Assembly: GCA_031771865.1 (NCBI GenBank)
Contig: JASISA010000036.1
Location: 186,001-250,000 of the forward strand
Direction of reading: 5' to 3'
Origin: Nothophaeocryptopus gaeumannii
Taxonomy: Eukaryota; Ascomycota; Dothideomycetes; Mycosphaerellales; Mycosphaerellaceae
Length of the DNA: 64,000 nucleotides
In this document: piece by piece, positions 11,402-22,184 of the stretch
How positions within the stretch are numbered: the stretch's first letter is position 1
How the letters are laid out: the number at the start of each line of letters is the position of its first letter
Program-made: the position numbers and the translations under genes
The notes under the pieces: generated by a model
What the model saw: only the letters and a program-made list of their open reading frames with translations
What the model was told of the DNA's origin: nothing
The model's database searches: none

Positions 11402-12623
11402 CTAATTGTCGTCGTCCATCAACTCAGCAAGCTCGGCCTCTTCTTCAGCCGAGAGCATACCTCCAGATGGCTTATCTTCTTCTTTGACGTCGCTGTTGGT
11501 TGCGTTCGTCTGCTCCTCGATGTACTGCTTCATAGCTGCGCGGTCCAGACTCCATTGCCTCAAAGTCCCGTCAATGCTGACGCTCACCACTTTGTTGCCC
11601 GCTACTGCCACAAGAGCAGTCACCTCCTCAAAGTGCCCGCTGTAAGTGCACACCAGCCTCCCGCTCGATATCTCCCAGACACGGACGTCCTCATCTCGAC
11701 ATGCCGTCACCACCAGTCCCAGATCCTCGAAGGCTAGTACATCGCGCACGAAGTCAGAGTGTTGAAGAACTGTATCCTCCTGCCAATCCCGACTTCTCAC
11801 GAGATGCTTAGCCGTCTTGTCGGCAGAAGCCGTCCATAGATCGCCTTCGCTATCCCAATGTAGCCGGTACACGCTCGTATCGTGAGCGCGGATCGGCTTC
11901 TCGAGTGACTCCGGTAATTCATGGGCGGAGTCTAAGCCGATCTTCCATTGCCGGATTTCAGGATCACTGCTCGCGCTGAAGAGTGTGAATGCGTCTTTCG
12001 GCTCAGATGAGTCCGCTAGCAAGCTTAGTGGATCAAGAGCAAAGTCGGCAAGGGCTTTTGTGTGGCCTTTGAGCTTATGAAGCTGCTTGCCAAAATTCTC
12101 GCTGGAGATGTCCCAGATGATGATGGTTTTGTCGGCTGCACCTGATACTAGTACCGGTCGGCCATCGATTGAAGAGACCAGGAGACATTTGAGAAAGTCG
12201 CTGTGGCCTTGCAGCCTCTTCACAGATGCACTCCTTGCGAGAGGAATCGCATATATCGTCTTATCCCACGAGCCTGTGAAAAGGATCCTCGTCTTGGGAT
12301 CGATAGTGAGGCAGGTCAACGGCGCCGAGCTTTCTGCAAAGATCTTCTCAATCTTCCCGCTCTGCTATGCGTCAGTATGGACTTGTTCAAGTAAGAAAGC
12401 AGGCGGTCTTACAGACTTCCAAATCCACACGTTTCACTTCGCCCACAGCTTCTGCCACATAGACTGCATCTTGATTGAGAGGATCTGCCTGCGCGGCAAG
12501 AACTTTCGATGATAGCTTGATCGGATCGCCGTTCTTATTCTTCGACTTTGCTGCTTTTCGCTCGGAAGTAGCAAGAGCTTCTGAGGTCTGAAAGTAGTGC
12601 CCTGGGTCGTTTGAACGTGACAT
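11402..12623 (-). CDS. WD40-repeat protein
   Basis: Two exons: 12417-12623 (start MSRSNDPGHYFQTSEALATS) and about 11402-12361. The intron appears to use a GTCTGT donor after GAA, because the nearby GTAAG donor leads to a stop in every acceptor I tried. At least five WD-type blades can be read, for example LFTGSWDKTI, LVSGAADKTIIIWDI, LFSASSDPEIRQWKI, VVTACRDEDVRVWEI and VVSVSIDGTLRQWSL. They suggest a single seven-blade propeller. The C-terminus is acidic (EEEAELAELMDDDN), and the N-terminus has a Lys-rich stretch. The partner is unknown; a nuclear or ribosome-biogenesis scaffold is possible but not shown. Confidence 0.85.
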
Positions 12624-13429
12624 GTTCGTTGCAGCTTCCTTCGTAGGCAACGTCTTCCGGTGGGTGAATGTTTTCAGGGTTGCATTTCTTTGACTCGCTC
12701 AAGTCGATCTTGCGATCTCGTCTGGTCCTTGTCTAGACGCTCGCGTAGGCGATTCAACCCTTGGCGTCTGATGAAGACAAGCGAGACTCGATATGTGCTT
12801 GTTGTAACGGTCAATGTGTCGAACGTCAACGCTGAAAAAGATGGAGCACCAGGCGCGCCAAGGCTGAAGCAGATGGTGGAGGCGTTTGGCACGGACTCAT
12901 AGTTCTAGTTCTAGTCAATCCCTGCATCTTCCAAGCATCCCACTCTCCGCCTCCTGCCACCTCATCAACTCTGCGCCAACCAAGCCTCCACCCTCCGTGG
13001 CGTCAAGGAGACGGGTCACACAGCAGCACAAGCGCGAGGAGACAACCAGGAAAGCTTGCCATACGGAAGAATTGCGTGCAATTACCAGATCATCAACCAA
13101 AGTCGTCGCGGCTCAAGGCCTCCGCATGGCAATCCTTCAGCCTTCCCGCAGCGACTGTTTGGTGGCGGCTCCGCTTCCAAGCTGACAAGGCCTTCCCTAT
13201 CACCCAAATGGCCATACTGGAGGTCTTGGTATGCATTGGCTGCAGTAGCGGCGCATACTCGAGCCATACACAATCTACGTGCCGCGGGCCTGCAGCGCGG
13301 TAGGATGGAGTAAGTGTAAGTACCCTGCGACTGACTGTAGGCGAGGTAAGACAACTCTCCAGCAGACTGAAGGTCTTCTGATTTTTCTCTCTCCCTTTGT
13401 GTGTGTCCGGTTGCGCAAGGGCAGTCACT
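12624..13429. other. Intergenic, no gene seen
   Basis: About 800 bases between the divergent WD40 and permease genes. It should contain both promoters. The overlapping short ORFs on both strands show no family motif. Confidence 0.45.
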
Positions 13430-15106
13430 ATGGCGTTGCCTGCGTCTTCATCTTCATCCGCGCAGCCTGCGCGAACGCCCGATGTCATATCCAAAACGCA
13501 GACCTCGCAAACATCTCGCGAGGTGGAACCATTCGATCGCATAATGGACGATGCAGACTTCAACGATCTGGACTACCATGGCCATCTCAAGAATTCGCTG
13601 CCGCAGGATAGAGGGTTTACAAGGCTTGACCAGAGGGACATGAAGCGCATGGGGAAGGTGCAAGAGCTGAGACGGAACTTCAGGCCGCTGTCAACAATAG
13701 CCTTCACGGTCATCTTGCAGGGTACATGGGAAGTGCTTTTGGCTGCTTCATACCAGGGAATGTACTCGGGAGGCCTCGCGGGTCTCTTCTGGTCGTATGT
13801 CTGGACATTCATTGGGTTCTCGCTAGTGGTGGTATCTCTGGCCGAAATGGCTAGTATGGCACCAACTTCCGGAGGACAATATCACTGGGTCAGCGAGTTC
13901 GCACCTCCAAAGTACCAGAAGCTGCTCTCCTACTTCACGGGCTGGATGTCGACGTTGTCGTGGCAAGCCGGTACAGCCAGTGGACCTCTCCTCGTTGGTA
14001 CCCTTATCCAGTCGCTCGCCTATATCAACAATCCTTCATACAGTGCAACAAATTGGCAAGGCACACTATGCGTCTGGGCCATTACCTTCATCGTCCTAGT
14101 CGCGAACGTCTACGGCGGCAACGCGATGCCCGTCTTCCAGAATCTCATGCTAATCCTCCACGTCTTCGGCTTCCTCACCATCATTGTCTGCCTCTGGGTC
14201 CTAGCCCCGCGCAATTCCGCCGAAGTCGTCTTCACCCACTTCTACAACGGCGGCAATTGGTCCTCCATGGGCCTTGCTCTCATGGTTGGACAGATATCCG
14301 CCGTCTACGCCTGCATATGTTCTGACGCCGCAGCCCACATGTCCGAGGAAATCAAAGACGCGGGCGTCACTGTCCCGAAAGCCATGCTGGGCTCTTACCT
14401 CATGAACGGCGGGCTTGGTGTGGTCTTCCTCATAAGCTTCCTGTTCTCCGTCGTCGACCTCGAAGGAGCATTGGACGACGAAACAGGCTACCCCTTCCTC
14501 TTCGTCTTCAAAAACGCCTTCTCCCTCCCAGCCGTCAACGCCCTCAGCAGTATCGTCATAATCCTCATCTTCGCCGGAACCCTATCCTACAACCTCTCTA
14601 CTTCTCGACAAACATGGTCTTTCGCACGAGACGAAGGCCTACCCTTTTCGAAATGGCTCTCCAAAGTCGATACTAAACTCGAAGTCCCCGCCAACGCAGT
14701 CATTTTCACCTGCGCGTTCACGCTCGTGCTCTCTCTGATCAACATCGGCTCTGACGTGGCTTTTAACGCGATCATTTCCCTCAATTTGGTATCTCTCATG
14801 ATCACATACCAAATTAGTATAGCCTGCGTGCTTTATCGAAGGATCTATCAACCGGAACTTTTACCCAAAGCGAGATGGAGTCTGGGGAGATGGGGTGTGG
14901 CTGTGAATGCTGGAGGGCTGGCGTATAGTACTTTTGCGTTCTTTTGGTGTTTTTGGCCGAATGTCTACCAACCCAGCGCGGTAGATTTCAACTGGAGTGT
15001 TGTCATGTTTGTTGCTGTGGCCATTTTGGCTGCTGTCGATTGGGTTGTCAGGGGGAGGAAGGTGTATAAAGGACCTGTTGTGCTTGTTGAGGGCTGGAGA
15101 GAGTGA
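13430..15106 (+). CDS. APC-superfamily permease, GABA/choline/amino-acid type
   Basis: Plasma-membrane transporter of the fungal amino-acid/choline (ACT) branch of the APC superfamily, like Uga4 and Hnm1. It is intronless and about 558 residues from the ATG at 13430 (MALPASSSSS). A cytosolic N-terminus of about 75 residues ends in the family block MGKVQELRRNFRPLSTIAF. About 12 hydrophobic spans follow, with the typical motifs ASMAPTSGGQYHWVSEFAP after span 2 and SEEIKDAGVTVPKAM in the central loop. An alternative start at 13541 (MDDADFNDLDY) would still keep the whole transport domain. The substrate cannot be assigned by eye. Confidence 0.92.
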   Translation: MALPASSSSSAQPARTPDVISKTQTSQTSREVEPFDRIMDDADFNDLDYHGHLKNSLPQDRGFTRLDQRDMKRMGKVQELRRNFRPLSTIAFTVILQGTWEVLLAASYQGMYSGGLAGLFWSYVWTFIGFSLVVVSLAEMASMAPTSGGQYHWVSEFAPPKYQKLLSYFTGWMSTLSWQAGTASGPLLVGTLIQSLAYINNPSYSATNWQGTLCVWAITFIVLVANVYGGNAMPVFQNLMLILHVFGFLTIIVCLWVLAPRNSAEVVFTHFYNGGNWSSMGLALMVGQISAVYACICSDAAAHMSEEIKDAGVTVPKAMLGSYLMNGGLGVVFLISFLFSVVDLEGALDDETGYPFLFVFKNAFSLPAVNALSSIVIILIFAGTLSYNLSTSRQTWSFARDEGLPFSKWLSKVDTKLEVPANAVIFTCAFTLVLSLINIGSDVAFNAIISLNLVSLMITYQISIACVLYRRIYQPELLPKARWSLGRWGVAVNAGGLAYSTFAFFWCFWPNVYQPSAVDFNWSVVMFVAVAILAAVDWVVRGRKVYKGPVVLVEGWRE

Positions 15107-15326
15107 GATGTGAAGAAGAGAGCATTGCGACAGAGTGGGCATTTGTGAGCGGTATTCTGCATGCAGCGTTCGAGGGGCTTGGATAGATTTTGGATGCATT
15201 TCCGTGTCATTTGAACTTTTCCATCTATAAAATGTCATTAATGCTACATGAAGCGATCCTGGGTATCATTTCCTTTGCCTTCATCCTGACCTCTCCCCTT
15301 GCCCCTTCTCCTAAGTCCACTCCCGT

Positions 15327-17917
15327 CTACAAACTGCTCGCAAGCTGCGCCTGCACCCATTTCTCCAACCCACCCTTGGCAATAATATCCTGAACATTGG
15401 CAGGCAGCTCTCCCACCTTCTGAGTCCACTTCTTACCTCCATCGCCCTCTTGAATTTCCACCTGACTTCTCCTCACATCCCATGTGAAAGTCCATCCCGT
15501 TCGCACAGTGAGCTGCTTCTCCTCCGGCTTGCTCTCAGGAGCTGGTGGAGGTGAGTCCAAGCTATCAGTGTTCTTGTTCGGCTCGGTAACGGCATACTTG
15601 CCTGTTTCTCCTGCAGGTGGGCTAGCATGGCTGAAAGCGGCTCGTAACCGCTCGATCAGCTTTGGTGCTTCAATGCCCATCAAAGCATTGTTAATCGAGT
15701 TTCGTTGGAAGATGTTCCCGAAGCTGCCAGCCACTGCGAGAGGGATGCCCTTAGCGAGAATGGCTGTTGCGGCTTGTTCTCTTGAAGATCCGCAGCCGAA
15801 GTTGAAGCCTGTGACGAGAATGTCGCCTGCTTTGGCGATGTTGGCGAAGTCCTTGTCGTAGTTTTCCATTACGACGGTGGCCATTTTCTTGGGATCGGAG
15901 CTGAAAGCGTCGTCGTAGGTGTATTTTCCGGGGTAGATGCCGTCGGTGTTGATGTTGTCTCCGTCGCACCAGACGATCTCGCCAGTGACCTTTTCTGGGA
16001 AGCCTGGTAAGATCTCGGTGAGACCGGATGTGGTCTCCTCTTGTGCAGGTGCTGAGCTCTCGCTGGATTCTGGTGACAGTGCCTTCTCTCCAGCTTCGAT
16101 AGCAGACTCTGCATCTCGGATGATCTTATCAAGAGCGTCTTCGATGCTGATCATGCGATCTTCCTCTGCAATGCCATCGCCCTCACCGCGACGTACACCG
16201 GACCAGCCTTCAGGCTTCTGGTACCACCCAGGTCCGGACATTGTACCGTTCAGTGCACTAGCGGCGACAACTTCCGGGCTTGCAAGGTAGGCCTTGGCAT
16301 CAGTGCTGCCCATACGGCCCTTGAAGTTTCTGTTGCTGGCAGAGATGCCGACCTCTCCAGGCTCGAGCAAACCGGTACCGAGACCAATGCAAGGACCGCA
16401 TCCAGATGGGAGCACTTCTGCACCAGCGTCGACCAGGACTTGCCAGTCACCTGACTCTTCCGCAGCCCTTTGCTCGGGCAGCGAAGCAGCAGCGATGTAG
16501 AACTTCACGCCATCTGCAATCTTTGGTACTTTGCCGTCGGCACCAGTCGCGGCCCTGAACACTCTTGCAGCGGCTTCAAGATCGGATCGCCGTGAATTTG
16601 TGCATGACACCAAGTACGCTTTGTTGATCGGAATGTTTTGCGCCTCGAGATCGTTCAATGGGGTCGCGACCTTCACAGAGTTAGGTCCAGACACGTACGG
16701 GCAGAGTGTCGATAGATCCAGGAACAGCTCCTTCACATATGTTGCTCCAGAGTCTGCAGTCAGAGGGTTCGCGAACAGCTCGTCAAGTCTTTCGTGGTTG
16801 AATCGGTCCGTGGTCAAGCTTGAGGTGGGTGATGGCTCTCTGTACATGCTTGCCTCGGTTGCCTTATATCGAAGCCAGCCTTTGAGCATGTCGTCGATTG
16901 GGAAGAGACCAGACAGAGCACCCCATTCGGTAGTCATGTTCGCGATGGCCAACCGATCGTCAATTGGAAGGCTACGCATTGTGGTTGTGGATCCAGTGAA
17001 CTCAATAGCGTGATTCAGCACTTCATCGTTGTTGAACAGACCAGTCAATGCCACGATCACGTCCTTGCCAGTCACACCCTCGGGAAGAATTCCAGTAAAG
17101 GTGACTTTGGCAATTGGAGGAATCTGCCACCATGTTCTGCCGGTAGCCCAGATACTCGCAGCGTCTGTCCTAACCACTGGAGTGCCCAGACACCCAACAC
17201 CTCCATACATGTTGGAGTGGCTGTCACTGGCAACTGCCATGGTTCCCGGCCACGCGTATCCCTCTTCGACCATGATCTGGTGTCCAATTCCACGTCCAGC
17301 TGGGTAGAAGTCTACGCCCTGCTTGTTCGCGAATGACTCGATCTTCTCATACTTCTGCAAGTTCTTCTCGCTCTTGTTCTGGACATCGTGGTCCAATGTC
17401 ATAACAACTTGCTTGTTGTCATGGATCTTGGTTGCACCAATGCTCATAAACTTCGTGGCGACTGGCCATGAATTGTCGTGTGTCATACAGTGGTGAGGTG
17501 AAAGAGTGACATAGTCGCCGGCCTTGACGAACTTGCCCTCAGGCAGGCCCTGGGAATATCTTTGTACGATCTTCTCGGTCAGGGTTTGGGGCGTAGTCGG
17601 GGTGGGCGAGGATTGGTGTGCGATTTCTGGCGGCGCATTCGCGATTTGTGAGGAAAAGGCAGTTGTGACGTCTGCTAATCGTGCTGGTTTGCTGGTGGAG
17701 ATGTGCCGTGGACGATGTTGGAGATACGTTATCGCAGGAAGACTTGACCTTGAGACGGCTATACATGGTGATACTGAGACAGCATTCTGCCAGACAATCA
17801 GTATACACTTTTGGTATTCTCATGTTCTGGGTACTGATTTCTGCTTACCCTCCTTGCCAGCCTTTGGAGGCTTCTCCCAGCTCCCGCTCTCAACGCCGCC
17901 GCCATCGCCAAGGACAT
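15327..17917 (-). CDS. lys4: Homoaconitase, mitochondrial (lysine synthesis)
   Basis: Converts homocitrate to homoisocitrate through homoaconitate in the fungal alpha-aminoadipate pathway; a 4Fe-4S enzyme of the mitochondrial matrix. Exon 1 is 17849-17917 (MSLAMAAALRAGAGRSLQRL, an Arg/Ala-rich presequence). Exon 2 is 15327-17786, giving about 842 residues, somewhat longer than usual because of a Ser/Pro-rich N-terminal spacer. Core blocks: TLTEKIVQRY, GDYVTLSPHHCMTHDNSWP, the Cys of SCTNSRRSDLEAA, the paired cluster cysteines of GCGPCIGLGTG, then SASNRNFKGRMG. The small swivelling domain carries GFNFGCGSSREQA. It is transcribed divergently from the serine-pathway gene ser1. Confidence 0.96.
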
Positions 17918-18086
17918 GTTCTCTTACAGCGCTTTAGAAACCATCAAATGGTTGTGGTATCCTCACAAAGCCGATTCACTGGCGCAGTCAAAATAGAGTA
18001 GTTGTATTGAGCCAATGGTATGGGAGGTACTCCGGAGCCCTGTGGTGCAGCTAAAAAAGCGACGGGCGTCGGCGATGTCGGAGGAG

Positions 18087-18093
18087 TGACTCA
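18087..18093. promoter_or_regulatory. Gcn4/CpcA-type site TGACTCA
   Basis: A perfect palindromic AP-1/Gcn4 core in the 273-base gap between divergent lys4 and ser1. Gcn4 (CPC1/CpcA in filamentous fungi) binds TGA(C/G)TCA and induces amino-acid synthesis genes on starvation. One site could serve both genes. The binding is inferred from the motif and the context. Confidence 0.65.
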
Positions 18094-18146
18094 GGAACAG
18101 ATCCTTCAAAATTGACTTGATCGACATACCGGAGTACATATAGTGC

Positions 18147-18153
18147 TATATAA
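18147..18153 (+). promoter_or_regulatory. Candidate TATA box of ser1
   Basis: TATATAA lies 38 bases before the ser1 ATG and 54 bases after the Gcn4-type site. The short distance to the ATG would imply a very short leader, so it may be chance. Confidence 0.35.
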
Positions 18154-18190
18154 CGAAACCTACACTGGCCATATCTGAGATACATTCAAG

Positions 18191-19444
18191 ATGCCATCCC
18201 GAGACCAAGTCCACTACTTCGGCGCTGGCCCTGCCCCGCTGCCAACTCCAGTCCTAGAAGAGGCATCAAAAGTCATCCTGAACTACAAGAACACCGGAGT
18301 TGGCATTGCAGAGATCTCCCACAGAAGCGCCGATGCGAATGAGATCCTCGCAAACGCTCAGAAGGCTCTCCAAGAGCTCCTGGACATCCCGGAATCAGAA
18401 GGCCCAGATGGTTATCAAATTCTGTTCCTGCATGGTGGCGGCAGCGGAGAGTTCAGTGCGGTCGTGTACAACTTGGTCTCTGTCTGGGTTGCGAAGCAAC
18501 TGAAGGCCGTAGGTGGCGATGAGGCTAAGCTGAAGGAGCTTGTTGAGAAGAACCTCAAACTGGACTACTTTGTAACTGGATCTTGGTCGCTGAAGGCGTC
18601 CCAAGAAGCAGCGCGCCTGGTTGGAAGCCAATACGTCAATATCGTCACAGATGCCCGCAAGCACCGCGATGGCAAATTTGGTGTCATTCCGGAGCAGTCA
18701 GCCTGGACAGCCTCAGAAGGCGAGCCAGCCTTCACATACTACTGCGACAACGAAACAGTCGACGGTGTAGAGTTCCAGAGCACACCTGCCGGAAAGAACT
18801 TGGTAGCAGACATGAGCAGCAACTTCCTCTCCCGATCCGTTGATGTCCGCAAACACGCAGCCATCTTCGGTGGAGCCCAGAAGAATGTTGGCACAACAGG
18901 AATCACAATCGCCATAGTGTCCAATGCCTTCCTTCCACCACATGCAAGGTACGCCAAGCCAGAGCTGCTTCGCAAACTGGGCATCCCTACAGGGCCAGTT
19001 GTTCTGGATTGGCCTACAATTGCCAAGAACAACAGCTTATACAACACTCTGCCCATCTTTGACGTTTGGATTGCCGGTCAGGTGATGCAACGCCTGCTCA
19101 CTCTTCACGCGCCCAGCGGAACCCAGCGTATTGCTGGCCAAGCCACGGAGAGCGACCAGAAAGCACACATGTTCTACTCCGCACTTGACAACAACAGCAC
19201 AATCTACCAAGTCGTACCCGACAAGAGCGTGCGAAGCAGAATGAATATCTGCTTCCGCGTCAAGGGCGGTGATGCTGAGGTTGAGAAAGTTTTCCTCAAA
19301 GGCGCAGAGAGCCTGGGCTTGCTCGGACTCAAGGGCCACCGTAGCGTTGGAGGTATCCGTATCAGCAATTACAATGCCGTTCCGGTTGCTGCAGCAGAGA
19401 AATTGGCGGCTTACTTGCAGGACTTTGCGAAACAAAATGCTTGA
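18191..19444 (+). CDS. ser1: Phosphoserine aminotransferase
   Basis: PLP-dependent class V aminotransferase making O-phosphoserine from 3-phosphohydroxypyruvate and glutamate in cytosolic serine synthesis. Intronless, 417 residues, close to the family length. It opens with VHYFGAGPAPLPTPVLEEA. The EISHRS block near residue 42 and the glycine-rich FLHGGGSGEFSAV (about 79-91) bind substrate and PLP phosphate. The Schiff-base lysine is Lys231 in FGGAQKNVG. The C-terminal block GLKGHRSVGGIRISNYNA is characteristic of the family. It shares a promoter region with lys4. Confidence 0.97.
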   Translation: MPSRDQVHYFGAGPAPLPTPVLEEASKVILNYKNTGVGIAEISHRSADANEILANAQKALQELLDIPESEGPDGYQILFLHGGGSGEFSAVVYNLVSVWVAKQLKAVGGDEAKLKELVEKNLKLDYFVTGSWSLKASQEAARLVGSQYVNIVTDARKHRDGKFGVIPEQSAWTASEGEPAFTYYCDNETVDGVEFQSTPAGKNLVADMSSNFLSRSVDVRKHAAIFGGAQKNVGTTGITIAIVSNAFLPPHARYAKPELLRKLGIPTGPVVLDWPTIAKNNSLYNTLPIFDVWIAGQVMQRLLTLHAPSGTQRIAGQATESDQKAHMFYSALDNNSTIYQVVPDKSVRSRMNICFRVKGGDAEVEKVFLKGAESLGLLGLKGHRSVGGIRISNYNAVPVAAAEKLAAYLQDFAKQNA

Positions 19445-19830
19445 GCAACGTCAAAGGACCGATCAAAGAAGAAAGAGCTGTAGGGTTTAGCGTGGAGTTG
19501 GGAAGGGATGGTTCAACACTCATGAGTATCCAAAAAGTCATGATAGATGGTGGTCAACCACCTGGGTTGTAAAAGGAAAAATATGCACTACCTCACGAAC
19601 CACTCATCTATTTCGTTTCTCGTTCTCAAAGCCCGCTGATAGGGAAATACAGATATGACCGGAGAAGGAAAACAAAGAAGCGGGTACCCACGTCGTTGTC
19701 TCAGCAAACACTGTTTCAAAGGTATCTTGCAACACTGAGGGGCATCTCGAGCTCAATTTCCAACTGTCGCCCAGTATCATGGAACTGAATCCGAAAATAA
19801 CACTGGTACTTAGGTTCCGCAAAACCAAAA
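19445..19830. other. Intergenic, no gene seen
   Basis: About 385 bases holding the ser1 3' region and the upstream part of the next, broken locus. A long minus-strand frame (19716-20453) crosses into the next locus but has no family features. Confidence 0.45.
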
Positions 19831-21966
19831 ATGCTCAGTTCAATTAGTCTCGAGCCGCTTGGCAGCGAGCATCCATCACGATTGGTCCTTCCACGCGAGC
19901 GAATTCGCTTGCGAACATGTTCAAGGAAGCTGGTAGAACGGCATATTAAGAATGATGTACATCTCTCAAAAAAGTTACGTAGTGGCAAGCATGTCTTGGC
20001 GCTTTCAAGCTGCATCGGAGTTCCAGTTTGCGGAAAAGCAAGGACGATGGATCTCGACGAAGACCTAAGAGTCGACATCATATCCGATCTCTTCGAAAAC
20101 CCGCACGACCAAAATCTCGAGCTCAATGCCACTATCCGCTTCAGCCTCCATCGCTCCAGAAACCACGTCTCTTCCTCCGATCGAATCATCTTCCCCCCAA
20201 CCCAAACGCAACCTACCAACCCATCCGAATCGGAAACGTCCCCATTTTCGACCCTATCAGTCGTGAGCCCACATCCCGACCGTAGATATGCCCTGGAAGC
20301 TATCCATCCAAATGACCTTCTATCAATTACTTGGATACTGCTCCGATGTCCACATGAATATCGAGCCGAAAGAAGACAGCGTCGGCGAGCAGCATCCACC
20401 CCTAGCGCCTCAGATGAGCACGCGGAATGACATTTAGACAACGTCACTGACACCGATGAGCATGATGAAACGGCGGAAGAACATCAACGACAGCCCGTTT
20501 CTGACGTTGTCCCACATGACAACGAGCCCGAGGAATCAGAAGAAGGAGAACTTGATCCTTGTCTCGTGAGGATTAGGGTGAAAATAAACTACGCCGACTT
20601 GCAGAAAGGTGAAGAATTGCCCGAAGATGAATGGGAATTGACGATGCAGGAGATTCTTGGTGGAACACATGAGCTGCCAGCATCAACTCGTGTATCCGAT
20701 CTTCCCATTGAGCTTTGGGATGCACTTGAGATCGAATTAGCAGAGCTCGACGAGTCTAAGGATCATATTGCGTCTCGCACTTCCCACTACTTCTACACCA
20801 CCTCTATATTGTTTCCCGAGTCGAACGGCCTGTATGTCAATCTCGATGATGGCGAGCTCCGTGTCACTCAGCTTTCAGACTTATTTCGGGATCCTCACGG
20901 CGAGAAAGTCGTGAATGCTTCGGTCATCTTCGGTATAAACCACATACCAGGTGGAGTGAACGACGGCCAGGAGCTAGTCTACCGTCACAAGTCTCCTTGG
21001 AAATACGATCTCTTCTGCTTGGGTAATCACACCGGAACAAGGTCAGTCAAAACCAGCTTGGAAGCCGTAGCAGACCAAATGGATATCCATTCCGACTGGC
21101 CTTTACTCGTCTAGAGGTATCGGCGTGATGGATGGGAAGATGCGTATCGAACCGGAAACTGGCAGAATCAGCTCGATCTCTTGACCACGCACACGTTCGT
21201 ATTCCAGAACGATCCGTGCGGCAAAGACTTCTGCATCGGCGACAGCTTGTCGAATGAGTACTATGACGTTCAGAGCCACAGCAAGAGTGATATCTACCTT
21301 CCTACCTTCCACCCTTCGACAGCAAGGAACCCCACGCGACCTATCGAAAGCTGAAGAATGCCGTCAAGGCATATGCGACACAGATGAATCGTCGACAAGT
21401 CGGCTCTGGTGTACCGTTCCTTCCGAATATCTGCTTCAACGAGCTTCATGCGGAAGCTTTGAAGCTGGACCAGATGGAAGAAGATCCTGAGAAGGTTCGC
21501 ATCGCGGTCCGATGCGTGAATCATTTGAGGATGCCCGGGGATGGAAGCAGGTATGCGTTTCCAGAAGACCTGTTCTGGGAGATACCGCGAACCTCCCGCG
21601 CCGATAACATTCGCAAACGCATCACCAGAGCACTCAGAAAGGAAGAGTTCGGAGAAGTATCCAAGGACAAAGAGATCGCTCGTGCAGTGGCTAGCGAACT
21701 TTGCGACGATGACAAGAGAGACGAGTGGGCGATCGAGCTATGGGCCATGCCTCAAGCCCATCAAGATCACGCCACAGGATAGGAAACTGTACCGTTACGC
21801 ACTCAAGGACGATGACAACGGACCTGGACTGAGGACTTTCATGAGTCAAGAAGCGAATGGAATTACTGCGTCTAATTGCAAACCACTAAAACCAACCAAG
21901 CGCTTTTGGATGAGAAGAAACTTGCGCGAGACCGAGCCCATTTGCGTAAAGTCTTCTTTTTGCTGA
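19831..21966 (+). pseudogene. Broken, internally duplicated uncharacterised gene
   Basis: Consecutive plus-strand frames read as one protein interrupted by breaks. Frame A (19831-20430) and frame B (20431-21114) are the same frame, separated only by a TGA at 20428. Frame B ends at TAG 21112, and the same frame then continues with YRRDGWEDAYRTGNWQNQLD to about 21340. The text next moves frame (KLKNAVKAYATQMNRRQVG, to 21782) and again near 21750 (ITPQDRKLYRYALKDDDNG, to 21966). Two segments resemble each other: DEDLRVDIISDLFENPHDQN (from about 20053) and DGELRVTQLSDLFRDPHGEK (from about 20848), each followed by a similar beta-rich stretch. They are joined by an acidic linker. I do not recognise the family. 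It could be a decayed gene or one with assembly errors. Confidence 0.5.
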
Positions 21967-22184
21967 ATGGTTGGCAGGTTCAGTCCATTTATATAGGGTT
22001 GTTTGCGGTTGGAGAATGGGGAAGGTGGGGCAGGAAACGGTTGGGCATGTGAAGGGCTTGGCGTTTTTGAGAGTGGCGTTAGCAGGGCGGCGGCAGGAGA
22101 TGCAGAACATTTTCACTTTACTTGAAGAACAGAGCAGGCAGAATTTTGAGTGTTGAAGAGATCGGCAGTATTGTAGTACACTTT

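Noticed and set aside
19716..20453. 245-codon minus-strand ORF
   Set aside because: It lies opposite the plus-strand broken locus, whose frames show internal duplication; the minus translation is Ser/Arg/Cys-rich without motifs, as expected of a shadow frame.
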